From positions 3,411,531-3,475,530 of the forward strand of contig NW_020653333.1 of assembly GCF_003589595.1 (NCBI RefSeq): 64,000 bases of DNA, written 5' to 3'. This document shows positions 9,808-20,370 of the stretch, in pieces. The notes under the pieces were generated by a model. That model made no database searches. It was not told the origin of the DNA and was given only the letters and a program-made list of their open reading frames with translations. The stretch comes from Hyposmocoma kahamanoa (Eukaryota > Arthropoda > Insecta > Lepidoptera > Cosmopterigidae). The position numbers and the translations under genes are program-made. Every line of letters begins with the position of its first letter. Positions within the stretch are counted from its first letter, which is position 1.

Positions 9808-10074
9808 AGGCCGTCGTAGCCTAGCGGTATAAGGATTGCTTTGCAAGTTGAGGCGAACATGGTTCGAGTCACATTAAAAATAGAATATTATTTAGCTATG
9901 ACTATATAATTTTTCCGGAGCGAGTGGCGAGTCTTAGGTAGGCCTCCGAGGATCCATCGGGCGAGCTTGTATCGCCGCCTCCGGGTGGATCAACGGGGGA
10001 GAGTCCCATATAACCCCGCCTTGTCATCGCCCGCGGCGGGCTATGCCTAACGCATTTTCCTGTATATAAAAAAA
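9808..10074 (+). mobile_element. tRNA-derived SINE, family H
   Basis: A tRNA-like head (A box TAGCCTAGCGGTA, B box GGTTCGAGTCA) is followed by a GC-rich body (gcgggctatgcctaacgc near its end) and the tail tgtatataaaaaaaa. A 16-base target duplication with one mismatch, agatcatacgtcaaaa / agatcacacgtcaaaa, lies at 9792-9807 and 10075-10090. This is a complete retroposition event; no other copy was seen in the window. Confidence 0.8.
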
Positions 10075-10090
10075 AGATCACACGTCAAAA

Positions 10091-10856
10091 GTGCTTTTAG
10101 CACAATATATAAAAGTCACACAAGATAATATGAAATACATGATGTCGTTTTATAATTTATTAATACAAAGATCGAACACTAAGTGTCGCATTCTAGAACT
10201 CTACTCAATACTCAAGTCCTGATTTGAGTATCGCCGTGAGCACTGAAAATCATCCTCAAGTCCTTGCCATTAGGGTCGTATTTCCAGTGCTTGAAATCAT
10301 ACTCAAGTCTGCTCGAATCCTGACTTGCGCATTGAGTAGAGTTCTAGACTACGGCCCTAAGAAAAAAATCCTTTGATTCGATGAGAAAAGATTCGACCTT
10401 ACGAAGTTTTCTATGTGCTTGTTGCAAGATCTTTATTTCGAGTTTAACTAAACTACACGCAGTAACTATTACGTTTATACCATACTAACTGACATACTGA
10501 CATACGTCTTTATTTTGAGATTGATATTTCACATTAATCTTTTTTTTTTTGTTTAATTTGTAACTTTTAAGTCATTTTTTGATTTATGTATATATATATC
10601 GAATCAAAAAAATATAATATAATAATATATTCTCTAAGTTTAGAAAAGTAGGTATGCCATCAAAAATCCTATAAACCAAGTGGCAACAGAAATTCTTCAG
10701 AGCCGCGGCAGTCGTATTATATGGCTAAATACGTAGCGTTTGCCACCTGCGGCGTGAATGACCAAAAATGACCAAATAGGAAGAGGAGATGGCGGGCATT
10801 TTGAAATACTACGGCAATGAATTTGTTAAAAATGTTATTGTATTTGTAATGAATTG
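10091..10856. other. noncoding stretch
   Basis: Around 10195-10350 the words tgagtat/tcaagt recur in both directions (ctactcaatactcaagtcct … tgcgcattgagtagagttct), giving an imperfect inverted-repeat segment of about 150 bases that could be a MITE. No gene. Confidence 0.35.
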
Positions 10857-11135
10857 ATATTCAATTATTTTTTTGAGAAATTACTCCACTAGTTGGTTAC
10901 AATTATTAATACAAAAATCAAACAGAAAAATTCCTTCTATCCGGCCGGATTCGAACCGACGTCTTCTAGCAAACCGCGCCAGACGCTATGCCAACTAAGC
11001 CACAGAACGAACCAGGGGATCTCACGAATTTTTCTATGTGCTTGTTGTTGAATTTTTGTATTTGGTTTTTTCAACGACTTTTTAGCTGTAGCGCCATCTA
11101 TGAGAGATCTATGAAAGTATTTGGTCACCCAGGTT
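10857..11135 (-). repeat. composite tRNA-core repeat, type C
   Basis: Minus-strand copy: 3' flank (gaaattactccactagtt … attattaatacaaa), a tRNA-like core with B box complement ggattcgaaccgacg and D-arm complement atgccaactaagccac, then the 5' flank ctatgtgcttgttgttgaat … tagcgccatctatgagagat. The tRNA-like core lies in the middle of the unit, not at its 5' end. Confidence 0.75.
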
Positions 11136-11462
11136 ACTTAACCAGAAACCAATTGATCACCGTTGATATCGAATTAGGTCTCCAGGGTGATTCCTAATTT
11201 GTTCCTTCTCTGGCAATCGACTAATGGAATGTTAATGAGGCGCTAATGGAAATACCGTGTCGGCTGATGTTGTGCTAAGGACTTTTCATATGCGTGAATG
11301 TGTTGCTTGGGTTTTGGCACCTTTTTTAGCGGTGTTACAACCTTTTGTTTTGCTTACATTAACGAGTTGATGAAATCACTTTTACACCTTTCCACCGAGA
11401 CTTAGGGAATCAACATAGTTACAAACACAGAATTGTACTAAGCCGGCGTGCAAAACCTTTAT

Positions 11463-11690
11463 GTTCGTACAATAATAATAATAATAATACAAAGATCAGG
11501 TAAAAAAAGTCACATAGAACAATTTGTGAGGTCCGCTGTTTCGTTCCGTGGTTTAGTTGACATAGGGTTTGGCACGGTTTGCTAGAAGACTTTAGTTCGA
11601 ATCTACGAACGAAATTTTTTTCTAAGTGTTCTTTTCTCTCTCTATCTTTTGCATTAATAATTATAACAAATCAGTGGAGTAATTTCCCAA
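11463..11690 (+). repeat. composite tRNA-core repeat, type C
   Basis: Plus-strand copy. The core reads cgtggtttagttgacatagg … ttagttcgaatcta with several decayed bases; flanks cacatagaacaatttgtgag and ttaataattataacaaatca are kept. Preceded by a short (aat)n run. Confidence 0.7.
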
Positions 11691-12116
11691 AAAAGAATAG
11701 AATGTCATGGTGGTGAAATATCCTGTGTTTCAGTAAAGTTAATTACAACAATTATAACGATTTATTTCTGAAACACAAATACAAATCTTACATCAAGTAA
11801 GTAATAAGAGCGAAAAGGCCATTGCGCCTTTTGCGTCGGCAGCGGTGGCGGTCCGAACAAAGCGAAACGGGGAACGTCTTTCAAATAAATGTGATGACTC
11901 CTTTATACATATTTGCTTGGCGAGACATACGCCCTAAGACTGAAATTTGTAAAACGAACTCTGACTTCGATTAAGCAATAATAGCGAGCTTAGTATAATA
12001 GTATTTTAAAAATCCTATTGGTGATCCTATAGTTTGATTTTTTATTTCAGAAATCTATATGTCATATTTACTACGCAGACACTGACACAAAATATCCATG
12101 CTTTTACACTTTTTTT
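11691..12116. other. noncoding, includes family O fragment
   Basis: Positions 11800-11880 (gtaataagagcgaaaaggcc then a GC-rich patch) resemble the family O MITE at 36188-36536. Otherwise nothing recognised. Confidence 0.4.
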
Positions 12117-12366
12117 AGTAGCAGTAGAGCTTCCTTGTGAAAGAGTTCGTCCAGGGAAGTACTGGCACTTTACCTGTTTTTGCCGCCAAGCAGTAATATG
12201 GACATTACTGCATACCGGTTTGAAGGTACGGGTGCTGGTGGAAGTACAGGCACATGGGACTTGTCAACTTATGTCTCAGGGTGACGGGCGCAGTGGTCCC
12301 GTCAGATTTGAAGCTATGAGTGACATGCAACTTTTATGGACAGGCGCGTCGTTTTCCACAAAACAA
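12117..12366 (+). repeat. family A SINE-like repeat, near full length
   Basis: Starts at the family 5' end tagtagcagtagagc and contains all landmark blocks; the extreme 3' end is lost. A 120-codon open frame across it is fortuitous. Confidence 0.85.
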
Positions 12367-12724
12367 AAAACTAAGAGACGTGTAGGCGAGAGTTGAACTT
12401 GTATTATGCCCTTGCATGGGTACTGTTCTAAAGATAACATAAAAAACATGCACTATGTTTCTATTCATAATCTACGTACACGCTGTCAGTTTGACCACAC
12501 CTTGCGCACCTTATCATTATCGTGCATAATGGCTTATTCATACTGGTCGTAACGCCGCGTCCCGTCTTGCCATTTGCGTAAACTCCCGGCCTATATGTGT
12601 AGTTACCATCATCGCTGCCATCACGTGTGTACTTACGTTATTTTGCTTTGAAAAGGGTTTGCTTCTTTTATTAAAATTTTGTATATTCCGTATAAAATAT
12701 TGTTTGCAGTAACGAGACCGAACG
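12367..12724. other. noncoding stretch
   Basis: Nothing recognised. Confidence 0.35.
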
Positions 12725-13000
12725 AGGAATGCTACGGTGCAGCATGGTTGTGGGTTCAAGTCCCACCGGATCGACAAAAAATTCTAAAAATCTTAATAAA
12801 TACATTTGATCGAAAAGCGACTGCGTCCGTTGTGATACCTGTAAGGGTATCGGCTACGGTGTGAAGGTTATTCAAAAATCTCTCACTAGATGTCACTACC
12901 GGCGACGAATGTTGAAAGTCAGTACAAAGATCTATAACAAAAACACGTAGGAGAATTTCGACGACTCGATAACTGGACCTGTGGCTCAGATGATTAGAGT
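12725..13000. repeat. composite tRNA-core repeat, type D, inverted arrangement
   Basis: Left part has a D-type core gctacggtgcagcatggttg with B box GGGTTCAAGTCCC and 3' flank. Right part, from 12850, has the D 5' flank (gtatcggctacggtgtgaag … gtacaaagatctataacaaa … cgacgactcgataactggac) leading to a second, broken core (cctgtggctcag). Confidence 0.65.
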
Positions 13001-13124
13001 AGTATAAATATAGTAGAAGTGGTTAGTTAGCGTCGGACGCTTGCTAGTCCGCCAGTATCGCTTTGTATGTTATGGTTGTGTCATTCTTTGGTGCAAATTC
13101 TGTAAAATCCTAGAAAAATTCCAT

Positions 13125-13500
13125 ATTGAAAGAAAGAAAGAAAGAAAGAAAGAAAGAAACATTTATTCGGCTATTACAAATAAAATATACAAATAATAAT
13201 AATAATATTAACCTAAATTTAAATTAAAAAATAAACCACTAAAAAAAAAAAAATAATAATCAAAAAATATATATATTACTAAGTACATAATTAATAGCCG
13301 AAAAGGCTAGCCAGCTCAGCTTAATGCTGGGCAGAGCCACAGCGCTGATTTTCAGCTGGAGCCTGAGAAGAGGTAGATAGGCTATGCCTATTTAACAAAA
13401 ACTAAAAAGAATAACAAGGATTTGATCCGTAACCTAAATATTTAAAATAACAATACCCAATTTATAATATAATTATTACAATATGCAGCGTGCTCTTAGA
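13125..13500 (-). repeat. LINE 3' end with (TTTC)n tail
   Basis: On the minus strand CCGAATAAATGTTTC runs into a (TTTC) microsatellite (plus 13131-13158, seven GAAA units), a common 3' end in insect non-LTR elements. Upstream parts include a GC-richer patch at 13300-13370 (ctagccagctcagcttaatg). No reverse transcriptase sequence is recognised. Confidence 0.5.
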
Positions 13501-14059
13501 CAGTATAAAATAACAAAATTAATAATAATAATAAGAATAATGTCCGAGTCATAACAATACTAAAATAAATTAACAACTAGCTTTAGTGATTGATATATTG
13601 CGCTGTTTTGTAGCACAACAATGATAGCCGCACCAAAAATATTACCTGTGGTGGTATTTCACATCATCGAAAAGTCTTATTTTAACAAATTTAATATTTT
13701 TTTGTTCCATAAAACGTAAGTATAGCTTATGCCCCTGCAATATGCCTCTTTTTTGGAGAACTAAATTAATAACTGAAATTCTTGTCGTTCAGCAATAAAC
13801 CGCTAGATGGCAGTACGTTGATTAAAATTTCAATATAATATCAAACCGTCGAACTTGCAATAATAGGTATTGATGGTATTGAACGTTCCAATTAGCATGG
13901 TAAAGTTTGTATTAACAACCCAGAATTTGTTATTTCTTTTTAAATTTGAAACTACGACCAATCAATATCAAGATTTTGTAGCATTTCACATTAAGAATGT
14001 GTGACTTTTGGCGACATCGGTTCTCATAGTAATCCAGGCTCATGGCGCTTCCATTGTTT
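13501..14059. other. AT-rich noncoding stretch
   Basis: Nothing recognised. Confidence 0.35.
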
Positions 14060-14160
14060 TTTTCAGAGTAATGCAGCATGATCGTGGGTTCAAGTCTCAC
14101 CGGGTCGACGAAAAATTTGACTTTGTGTTCCATCTTTGTTTTCATAATCATAAATATTAC
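14060..14160 (+). repeat. composite tRNA-core repeat, type D fragment
   Basis: Half a D core (gcagcatgatcgtgggttca … gggtcgacgaaaaatttgac) with the 3' flank tcataatcataaata. Confidence 0.6.
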
Positions 14161-14394
14161 TAGTTAACGAGTTTTCAACTATGGTATGACTTTTACATTC
14201 CTCGACGCAAAAAGAGCTTGAAAATATTTGTTCAATCTTTGTATCAACAATAACACCAAACCAGTAGTGTATTTGCAATTTTTAGTAACTTAAGCTGGGG
14301 AACTAACAAAAGTGCTAATATTAATTATTATTAATTAATATAAAGTGCTTATATGTCAAGATTATAACTTTAGTATAGTAAACAAAACAATTGT

Positions 14395-14720
14395 ACTTTT
14401 GTTATAATTATTAATACCAACATCGAATACTTAGAAAAAATCCCTTCGGTCCGGCCGGATTCGAAGCGACGTCTCCTAGCAATCCGTGTCAGACGCTATG
14501 CCAACTAAGCCATGGAAGGAACCAGAGGACATCACGAATTTTATCTATGTGCTTGTTGTTGGATCATTGTATTTCGTTTTTTAACGACTTTTTAACGGTA
14601 GCGCCATCTATGAGAAATCAATGAAAGTTTGTGTGTGTTCGATATTTGTATAAAATTATAATAAACTAGTGGAGTATATTTCACAAAAAATGATTGAATA
14701 TGAATTCAATACAATTTAAA
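14395..14720 (-). repeat. composite tRNA-core repeat, type C, inverted ends
   Basis: Minus-strand C unit (ggattcgaagcgacgtctcc core complement; ctatgtgcttgttgttggat 5' flank) followed by a plus-strand 3' flank (gttcgatatttgtataaa … attgaatatgaattcaatac). The two 3' flanks make inverted ends around one tRNA-like core. Confidence 0.7.
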
Positions 14721-15484
14721 TTGTATACTTTTATTTTAGAGAAATAAACAGTTTAAATTTATTTATTTATTTTTTTACTCGAGTAGACTCTACTGTCACT
14801 TTACTTTCGTTATGAATCGAGTATTGTGATTAAATCCTGAAAAGGTTCTAAGATTTAATAAAAAGAAAGATTAAATCCTAAAAAGACTCCTGGACTCGAG
14901 TTTTGTACAACACTACTTGTGTTAAATATTTTTTGGTGGTTGTTTGGAGCTTGTTAATTTTCCCACCCTCCTTCATCATCATAGATTATAAAAGAAAGAA
15001 AATTACTGATGATCCTAAAACAAACAGTAAACTTGGACTGTTTGTTTTATGATCATCAGTAATTTTCGGTATATTCGTTGGTAATTTTTGTGGTTAACTA
15101 TGCTACAAATTCATCAAACAAATCCAACTCTAGTTTATTCAACTAAAAGCGTTTTAACCGCAAATGTGTTTTGAGTGAATCGTGTTTTAGTGAAAGGCAT
15201 TATTACAAGTTAACCTTTTAAAATATAACCGTGTCCATGTCGCGTCCGATAGAGGTAGTTCGTAAACAAAAACACGTTCAATTTTCATCGACTGCTTATT
15301 TATCGTTCGGTCTAAAGGCAAATTAATTTTCAGCACCAGTAAACATGGTGCAAGTTGGGAGTGGTAAGTTTTTTAAACTGTCCAATACGACAATATTATT
15401 GTATATTATCATAAAATAGAACAAATCAATAATACATGTTCTAAAAAACCGACATCAACGTCAGCTTGTGGTAACTGGAAAATT
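14721..15484. other. noncoding stretch with a strong hairpin
   Basis: Apart from the hairpin at 14999-15066 nothing is recognised. A cctgaaaa/cctaaaaa pair near 14835-14885 is a local repeat. Confidence 0.35.
14999..15066. ncRNA. 68-base near-perfect hairpin (possible small-RNA precursor or mini-MITE)
   Basis: Arms 14999-15028 and 15037-15066 pair over 30 bases with one mismatch (AAAATTACTGATGATC…CAAACAGT) around the 8-base loop aaacttgg. Size and loop suit a pre-miRNA, but the near-perfect pairing is more typical of MITE-derived hairpins. No second copy seen in the window. Confidence 0.3.
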
Positions 15485-15770
15485 ACCGGCTGAGAAAGAA
15501 GGTTCATAAAATCTATCACAGATGTCGCTCACCGCGTCGAAAACAAAAAACAACTCGATACAAAGATCTATAACAGACAAAGAAGAATTTCGTCGACTTG
15601 TAACTTGACCTGAAACTTAGTTGGAAGAGCATTGGGGATGGAATTCCGTGGTCGCAGCTCAGTTGGTAGAGCGATTGCTATTAGATTAGCAGACATGGGA
15701 TCGAGTCTTGTCAGATTAAAGGAATTTTGTTTGTGATAATCATTGTATTAATAACTAAAGATAAAGATAA
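15485..15770 (+). repeat. composite tRNA-core repeat with two partial cores
   Basis: The 5' flank cagatgtcgctcaccgcgtc and gtacaaagat-type block (gatacaaagatctataacag) leads to a broken D core (gacctgaaacttagttggaa), then to a different tRNA-like core, gcagctcagttggtagagcg with B-box-like gggatcgagtctt, then a 3' flank (attgtattaataac). This copy shows a core unlike types C and D. Confidence 0.65.
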
Positions 15771-16100
15771 ATTTATTCGATATAAAAAATATAACCTAAA
15801 TACATGAATCTTATTAAATAAACTTTTATTTACTTTACTATCATAAACAATGAAATTATTGTATATACATAACTTTAATTAAGGTTAATAGTGCAAGTTA
15901 ATCTAGGTGGTACCTAAACTAAGTAAAATTGCTTATTTGTATCTTAGCTATCCAAATCGGTGCTTATAGCTTAATGGTTAGTCAACATATTTTGTTCAAT
16001 AACAATAAATTACAATAAAACATGAATACTTAATTATATTAATTAGCATCTTAACTATTATTAATATTACGTAACAACAGATACTAAATTTTCGGTATCA
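15757..16100 (-). repeat. probable LINE 3' end, AT-rich
   Basis: On the minus strand TCGAATAAATTTATC runs into ATCTTT repeats, resembling a LINE 3' terminus. The rest is AT-rich without recognisable coding. Confidence 0.35.
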
Positions 16101-16418
16101 TTGTAGTTATAACTGGCCGATACCCGCGACTTTGTCTACGTAGAATAAGCACTTCCCGTAGTCTACTGTATTTTAACTAATTTTCACAAATTTGTTGGTT
16201 ATCCATACAAACTATCATTACGTTGCGACCAAAATTAGTCAATGTCCTGCTTCTAGGTCATATCTATCTATATCTAAAATACATGAATTTTATTTTATCT
16301 ACATTGCGTATATTTGTTTGTTCAAACAACAAATAAACAAAGAAAAGAAAGAAAAATAAACACACGTATTTAGATCCGAAAAAAGGCTACTTACTAACTA
16401 TTGATACCTTATAAAAAT
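16101..16418. other. AT-rich noncoding stretch
   Basis: Nothing recognised. Confidence 0.35.
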
Positions 16419-16678
16419 TAGTAGCAGTAGATCTCCTTGTGACAGAGTTTCTTTAGGGAAGAACTGCCACTTTTCCTATTTCTGCCGCCAAGCAGTCCTG
16501 TTTTGTAGGGACAGGGTGCTGTACCGGTGAAACTCGTAGCACGCGGGACTCTCCAACTGTATGTCTCTGGGTGACAGGCGCAGTGTAGTGCCACCTTTGG
16601 TTAAAGCTCTGTAATCATTATGGGGAGTCGTGTCGGTTGCCACCAGGCGCACGACTAGCTCGTCTTTTTACTCGTCAC
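16419..16678 (+). repeat. family A SINE-like repeat, full length but divergent
   Basis: Runs from tagtagcagtagatctcct to caggcgcacgactagctcgt with many substitutions, hence an old copy. Positions 16679-16712 are a short minus-strand piece (ttgataagtcccatgtgcgt). Confidence 0.8.
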
Positions 16679-16719
16679 AAGTTGATAAGTCCCATGTGCG
16701 TGTAGTTTTTTATGCTAGT

Positions 16720-17006
16720 AAGTGACGGGCCGAACAAGTCGTGCGCCTGATGATAATCTACACGCCTGTCCGTAACAATTGCAGTGCCACTCAGAGTTTT
16801 ATATCGCAAAGATTTGAGGGGCACTGCCATTGCGACTGTTACGCTGAGACATAAGTTGACAAGACCCGTGTGTCTGTAATTTCACTAGCACACTTACCCT
16901 TCAAAACCGGAACACAGTAATGCTGACATTACTGCTTTGCGGCAGAAATAGGTAAGGTGGTGGTGTCCTGGACGAACTCTTTCACAAGGAGTGCTACTGC
17001 TACTAG
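16720..17006 (-). repeat. family A SINE-like repeat, full length
   Basis: Complete minus-strand copy, from the 3' end (tagtaagtgacgggccgaac on plus) to the 5' end (aggagtgctactgctacta). With the preceding plus-strand copy it makes a tail-to-tail pair. Confidence 0.85.
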
Positions 17007-17010
17007 AATA

Positions 17011-17215
17011 TATTAGTAGCAGCGGAGCTCCCTTGTGTGCTTAGGTTCCGTTTTCCTCGTAGTGAGCGCCTGGTGTCATTACTCAAATTTAGTAGGCTAT
17101 TATAGCGTAGGTATTTTAGATTTTGTATGAGAGTGTTCTGTTAAGTAGTTACTGTTTCGTAATCTGTGACCAGGCGCATAATTTCCTCGTCCTGTTATTC
17201 GATATCATTAAAAAA
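17011..17215 (+). repeat. family A pieces separated by unrelated DNA
   Basis: A 5' piece (17011-17037, tagtagcagcggagctccct) and a 3' piece (17164-17215, gaccaggcgcataatttcctcgtcctg-type, ending attaaaaaaatg) flank 125 bases of unassigned sequence. Confidence 0.5.
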
Positions 17216-17434
17216 ATGTCGTCCGTATTAGATATGAAATTAACCGGACGAACCGTTCGAACGTCACGTTTGGTTTTTTGACCAATATCGGCATTGTTTT
17301 TTGTTTTACCAACCATGGCTATAAAAGAACGAGAAAAAGAACTTGCCGTAATCGTCACGTGTAACATGCGGGTTAACCTTAATGCTGAGAAACTGCTGCC
17401 AAACCTGGGAATTTGTCCCTTAGCCTCTTAATTT

Positions 17435-17502
17435 CATCTGCTTGTCGGCAGAAATAGGTAAGATGAAAGACTTTCCCGGTCGAACTTTGTTACAATGAGC
17501 TC
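17435..17502 (-). repeat. family A 5' fragment
   Basis: Contains cggcagaaataggtaag and the GACGAACT-type block, ending caatgagctcc on plus. Confidence 0.65.
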
Positions 17503-17734
17503 CTCTTTTATCAAAGGATTTGGTTTTATCAAGTCAGCCTCTTCTTTTTTGTACCACAGTCAAAGTTCAGATTTTAATCAAAACCCGCACATTTCACAAC
17601 TCTATACTGAAAGCTCTGTGTTTCGATACCACGTTTTTGCTGTTCTCTCACATATTCTGATTGCTTTAGTTTTTATTTTGTTTGATAACAATCAGTTTTA
17701 TCGATGCTCAGTTGTTTCAGTTACTCATATTGGA

Positions 17735-18275
17735 TTGTTTAAATATAGGAAATGAAACTATTTTTCGGACTTAAATCTAATAATATTTGTTTTTTCAAAC
17801 AAACAAACGTTTCGGACCCTTTAGGCTGTCTTTACACGAGAGATGTGCGAGGTAGCGAGGCGGTGCGAGGATGTGTAGCGGCGATGTGAGACGCTGCGAT
17901 GTTTTACTACCAAAGCTGTGCGAGGTAGATAGGCGGTGAGAGGTGTGGTGGGGTGAATGGTAGCCATGTGTCAGCGTCAGTTAGTGTCATATTTTCAGCA
18001 GCTCCAGTTTCCTACACCGTTTTGTACACATTTCTCGCACACATCTCTCGCCATTTAGTATGTGCAAATACTTAGTTCCGCTAACCCTCTCCCACCGGAG
18101 CTGCGCTACGCGAGCTAAGGGCAACGAAGTAATCCTATTGGTGGTTTTTTTCCAAGCACACCGTCTCGCTACTTCGCACATCTCTGGTGAAAAGGCAGCC
18201 TTACAGGTCCCGCGGTCACGGCTAACTGAAAAATTGTAACTAGGTTGTTTGTAATTAGGACGTTTCACAACCATG
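17735..18275 (+). repeat. family L repeat split by a MITE
   Basis: Two pieces, 17735-17823 and 18201-18275, join as cggacccttta | caggtcccgcggtcacgg after removal of the insertion at 17824-18200, matching the uninterrupted L copy near 2610. Confidence 0.75.
17824..18200. mobile_element. PIF/Harbinger-like MITE (P1)
   Basis: About 40-base inverted ends: GGCTGTCTTTACACGAGAGA inward from 17824 and GGCTGCCTTTTCACCAGAGA inward from 18200, both continuing TGTGCGA.GTAGCGAG. The flanks carry the three-base duplication TTA (17821-17823, 18201-18203), the TWA type of PIF/Harbinger elements. The inside is GC-richer than its surroundings. It encodes no recognisable protein. Confidence 0.75.
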
Positions 18276-18286
18276 ATATTATTTTT

Positions 18287-18495
18287 TTTGTGAAATTTCT
18301 TCGCTAGTTTCCTATAATGTTAATACAAAGATCGAACACTCAGAAAAAAATCCTGCGATCCGGCTGGATTTAAGTCAACGTCTTCTAGCAAACAGTGCCA
18401 GACGCTATGTTAACTATGGCACAGAAAGAAACAGCGGACCTGAGAAATATGCTGTTTGTCAAAGAATATATCTAGATTATGATACTGGGTGACCA
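18287..18495 (-). repeat. composite tRNA-core repeat, type C, degraded
   Basis: Carries gaaatttcttcgctagtttc, acaaagatcgaacactcag, a decayed core (ggatttaagtcaacgtcttc) and agaaagaaacagcggacctg. Confidence 0.65.
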
Positions 18496-18742
18496 AATTG
18501 TTGAAGAGTGTGATCCCGCGTTGTGTAGATGTGTTGTCAGCGCATCGCGTGTCGGCGTCCACTGTCGGCGAAGAGGCGATGCGGCCTGTACACATGTGAT
18601 TTTAAACATCAAGGGCTTTTTATGGCACTATTACACCGAATTTTTTATCTAGTTCAGATATATCAGCTTACAAACTTCGAAAATAAGGCATGGTTATTTT
18701 GTACGTGTTAGTCAATAAGTAATAATTATAACGTTTTTTAAT

Positions 18743-19556
18743 AAAAAAACCGACTTCAAAAGTTTGCTTATCGGATTTTTTATTGGAATCACATCTATTT
18801 GCAAAGTTTTATTGAAATCGGTCAACGGAAAGTGCTCGGAACCGGATGCATCCCCTAGTTTGCCAACCTCATATGGTGGAATATTTCTTTGGGGGCAGAT
18901 ACTGACGTACTCTCTTTCCAATAAAAAAAGAATCATCAAAATCGGCACAAATGCCGGAATAATCGCGTAACATAACATTAAAAGGAACATTTTAGAAGTA
19001 TGCCTCTCTATACGTAATCATAGTAACTTTTTTACCATAATATCCAATGTGAACAAAGGCCGGCTTGTACTCCCTGTAATAAAAAGCACGATCTTTGACC
19101 ACAGCACTTATGTAACGGCAAACAGAATTTATAACAGAATCCCGATTGATATTAAATACTTAAACGGTAATCAATTCAAGACTCATTTAAAGAAATGGCT
19201 AATTGACAATGTTTTCTATAATCTAAGTGAATTTTATAAAGTGACATCAAATATTTGACAAATGTACATCATGTTTTGATTTTATTTTATTTTATTTTAT
19301 GGACGTTTAAATTTATAGTGTAACTTAATTGAATTTTAATGACTGTAATTTTAGGACATAATACGCCGTAAGTACATTAAGTAAAGTAAGTAAGTAAGTA
19401 AGTACAGTAAGTAAGGACATAATGCGTAGTAAGAACTACGAAACAAATGTAAAATGCATACATATGTAACATCTTAATCTACACTAAAATTTCTGATTTC
19501 TGATGAAAAAAATACAGTCCAATTAAGAACCTCCTCCTTTTCGGAAGACAATTAAA
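18743..19556 (+). repeat. family E MITE split by a LINE end
   Basis: Left part 18743-18976 begins AAAAAACCGACTTCAAAA and runs to cgcgtaacat; right part 19506-19556 (aaatacagtccaattaagaa … ctcctccttttc) completes the family. The insertion between them carries a LINE C-terminus. Family E (ends AACCGACTTC / GAAGTCGGTT) has eight copies here. Confidence 0.75.
19049..19258 (+). pseudogene. non-LTR retrotransposon RT C-terminus
   Basis: A 69-codon frame contains SYVTANRIYNRIP-like (YVTANRIYNRIPIDIKYL), FKTHLKKWLIDNVFYNLSEF and stops. This is the thumb/C-terminal pattern of Jockey/CR1-type reverse transcriptases (YN.LP..I......FK..LK.WL....FY...EF). The 3' region continues to tttctgatttctgatg at 19490-19504, short tandem units typical of a LINE 3' end. 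The whole is inserted in a family E copy, is 5'-truncated and cannot be active. Confidence 0.65.
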
Positions 19557-20160
19557 AATAAGAAATAGCAAATTTTAAAAATGTGTTTTTGGAGTATATG
19601 TAAATAAAACACTTTCATGTAACACTTCACCCTCTTTAACCTTGATTTTTTAATTACTTTCAAGAGAGAGCTTAATTATCTATTTTCACGTATTTAATAT
19701 ACAAAATTTCGGGACGTATGTATAAAACTACATTCCCTATTTAGGGTTGATTTTTAGAATAACATTATTAAGAATATATTATATATTGTCAAAAGTTCAA
19801 ATATTTTTAAACACTTTCAAGGCATAAATAATTTTGAGGCCGATTGTAACCTTTAAGTTCGTTTTAGAAATCACAACCTCCCTTTAGGGTTTGCCGTGGT
19901 CGGTTAATAAAAAAAACAGAATACTAAAAGTAGTTTCGTAATGGATAGCTGTTAGAACTACAAACTAGAAGTGCGATCTTTCAAACGGTATCCTAGATGA
20001 ATTGTTGTTTGTTGAGTTTTTGCAGCTTCTACGGTTAATGCTACGAGCTCCGGTTTCGTAGCACATTTTAGTCCTAGGTTTTTAATACCCGCACGATTCA
20101 AATGAAATAGTTTGTCTTTTGTAACTATTGCAATCTAGTAAAAAAATAACATGATGTTGT
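19557..20160. other. AT-rich noncoding stretch
   Basis: Nothing recognised. Confidence 0.35.
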
Positions 20161-20296
20161 TTGTGCACTAAGTCCGATTCGAAAATACGAATATCTCTTA
20201 TATATTTAGAGATAAAATGGCACTTCAGACACCTGTGACATTTCGGATTTCTCGCCTTCGGAACTAATACGAATCGGACGCTGTGCGCGAACACTC
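20161..20296. repeat. family F MITE
   Basis: Inverted ends tgtgcactaagtccgattcg (20163) and cgaatcggacgctgtgcgcg (20270-20289). Other copies: 32300-32590, 33616-33685, 37067-37199. Confidence 0.7.
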
Positions 20297-20298
20297 TG

Positions 20299-20370
20299 AC
20301 TGTTATGGACAAGCGTGTCGCTTATCACGAGGCGCACGTTTTGTTCGTCCCGCAACTTTGTATTATATAA
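20299..20370 (+). repeat. family A 3' fragment
   Basis: ctgttatggacaagcgtgtc to tattatataaaaaaaa; starts directly at the end of the family F copy, which may have inserted into family A. Confidence 0.75.

Noticed and set aside
12034..12396. 120-codon open frame
   Set aside because: Almost entirely inside a family A copy.
19388..19412. Regular array resembling a CRISPR
   Set aside because: Simple (aagt)n microsatellite; no spacers, and the genome is eukaryotic.
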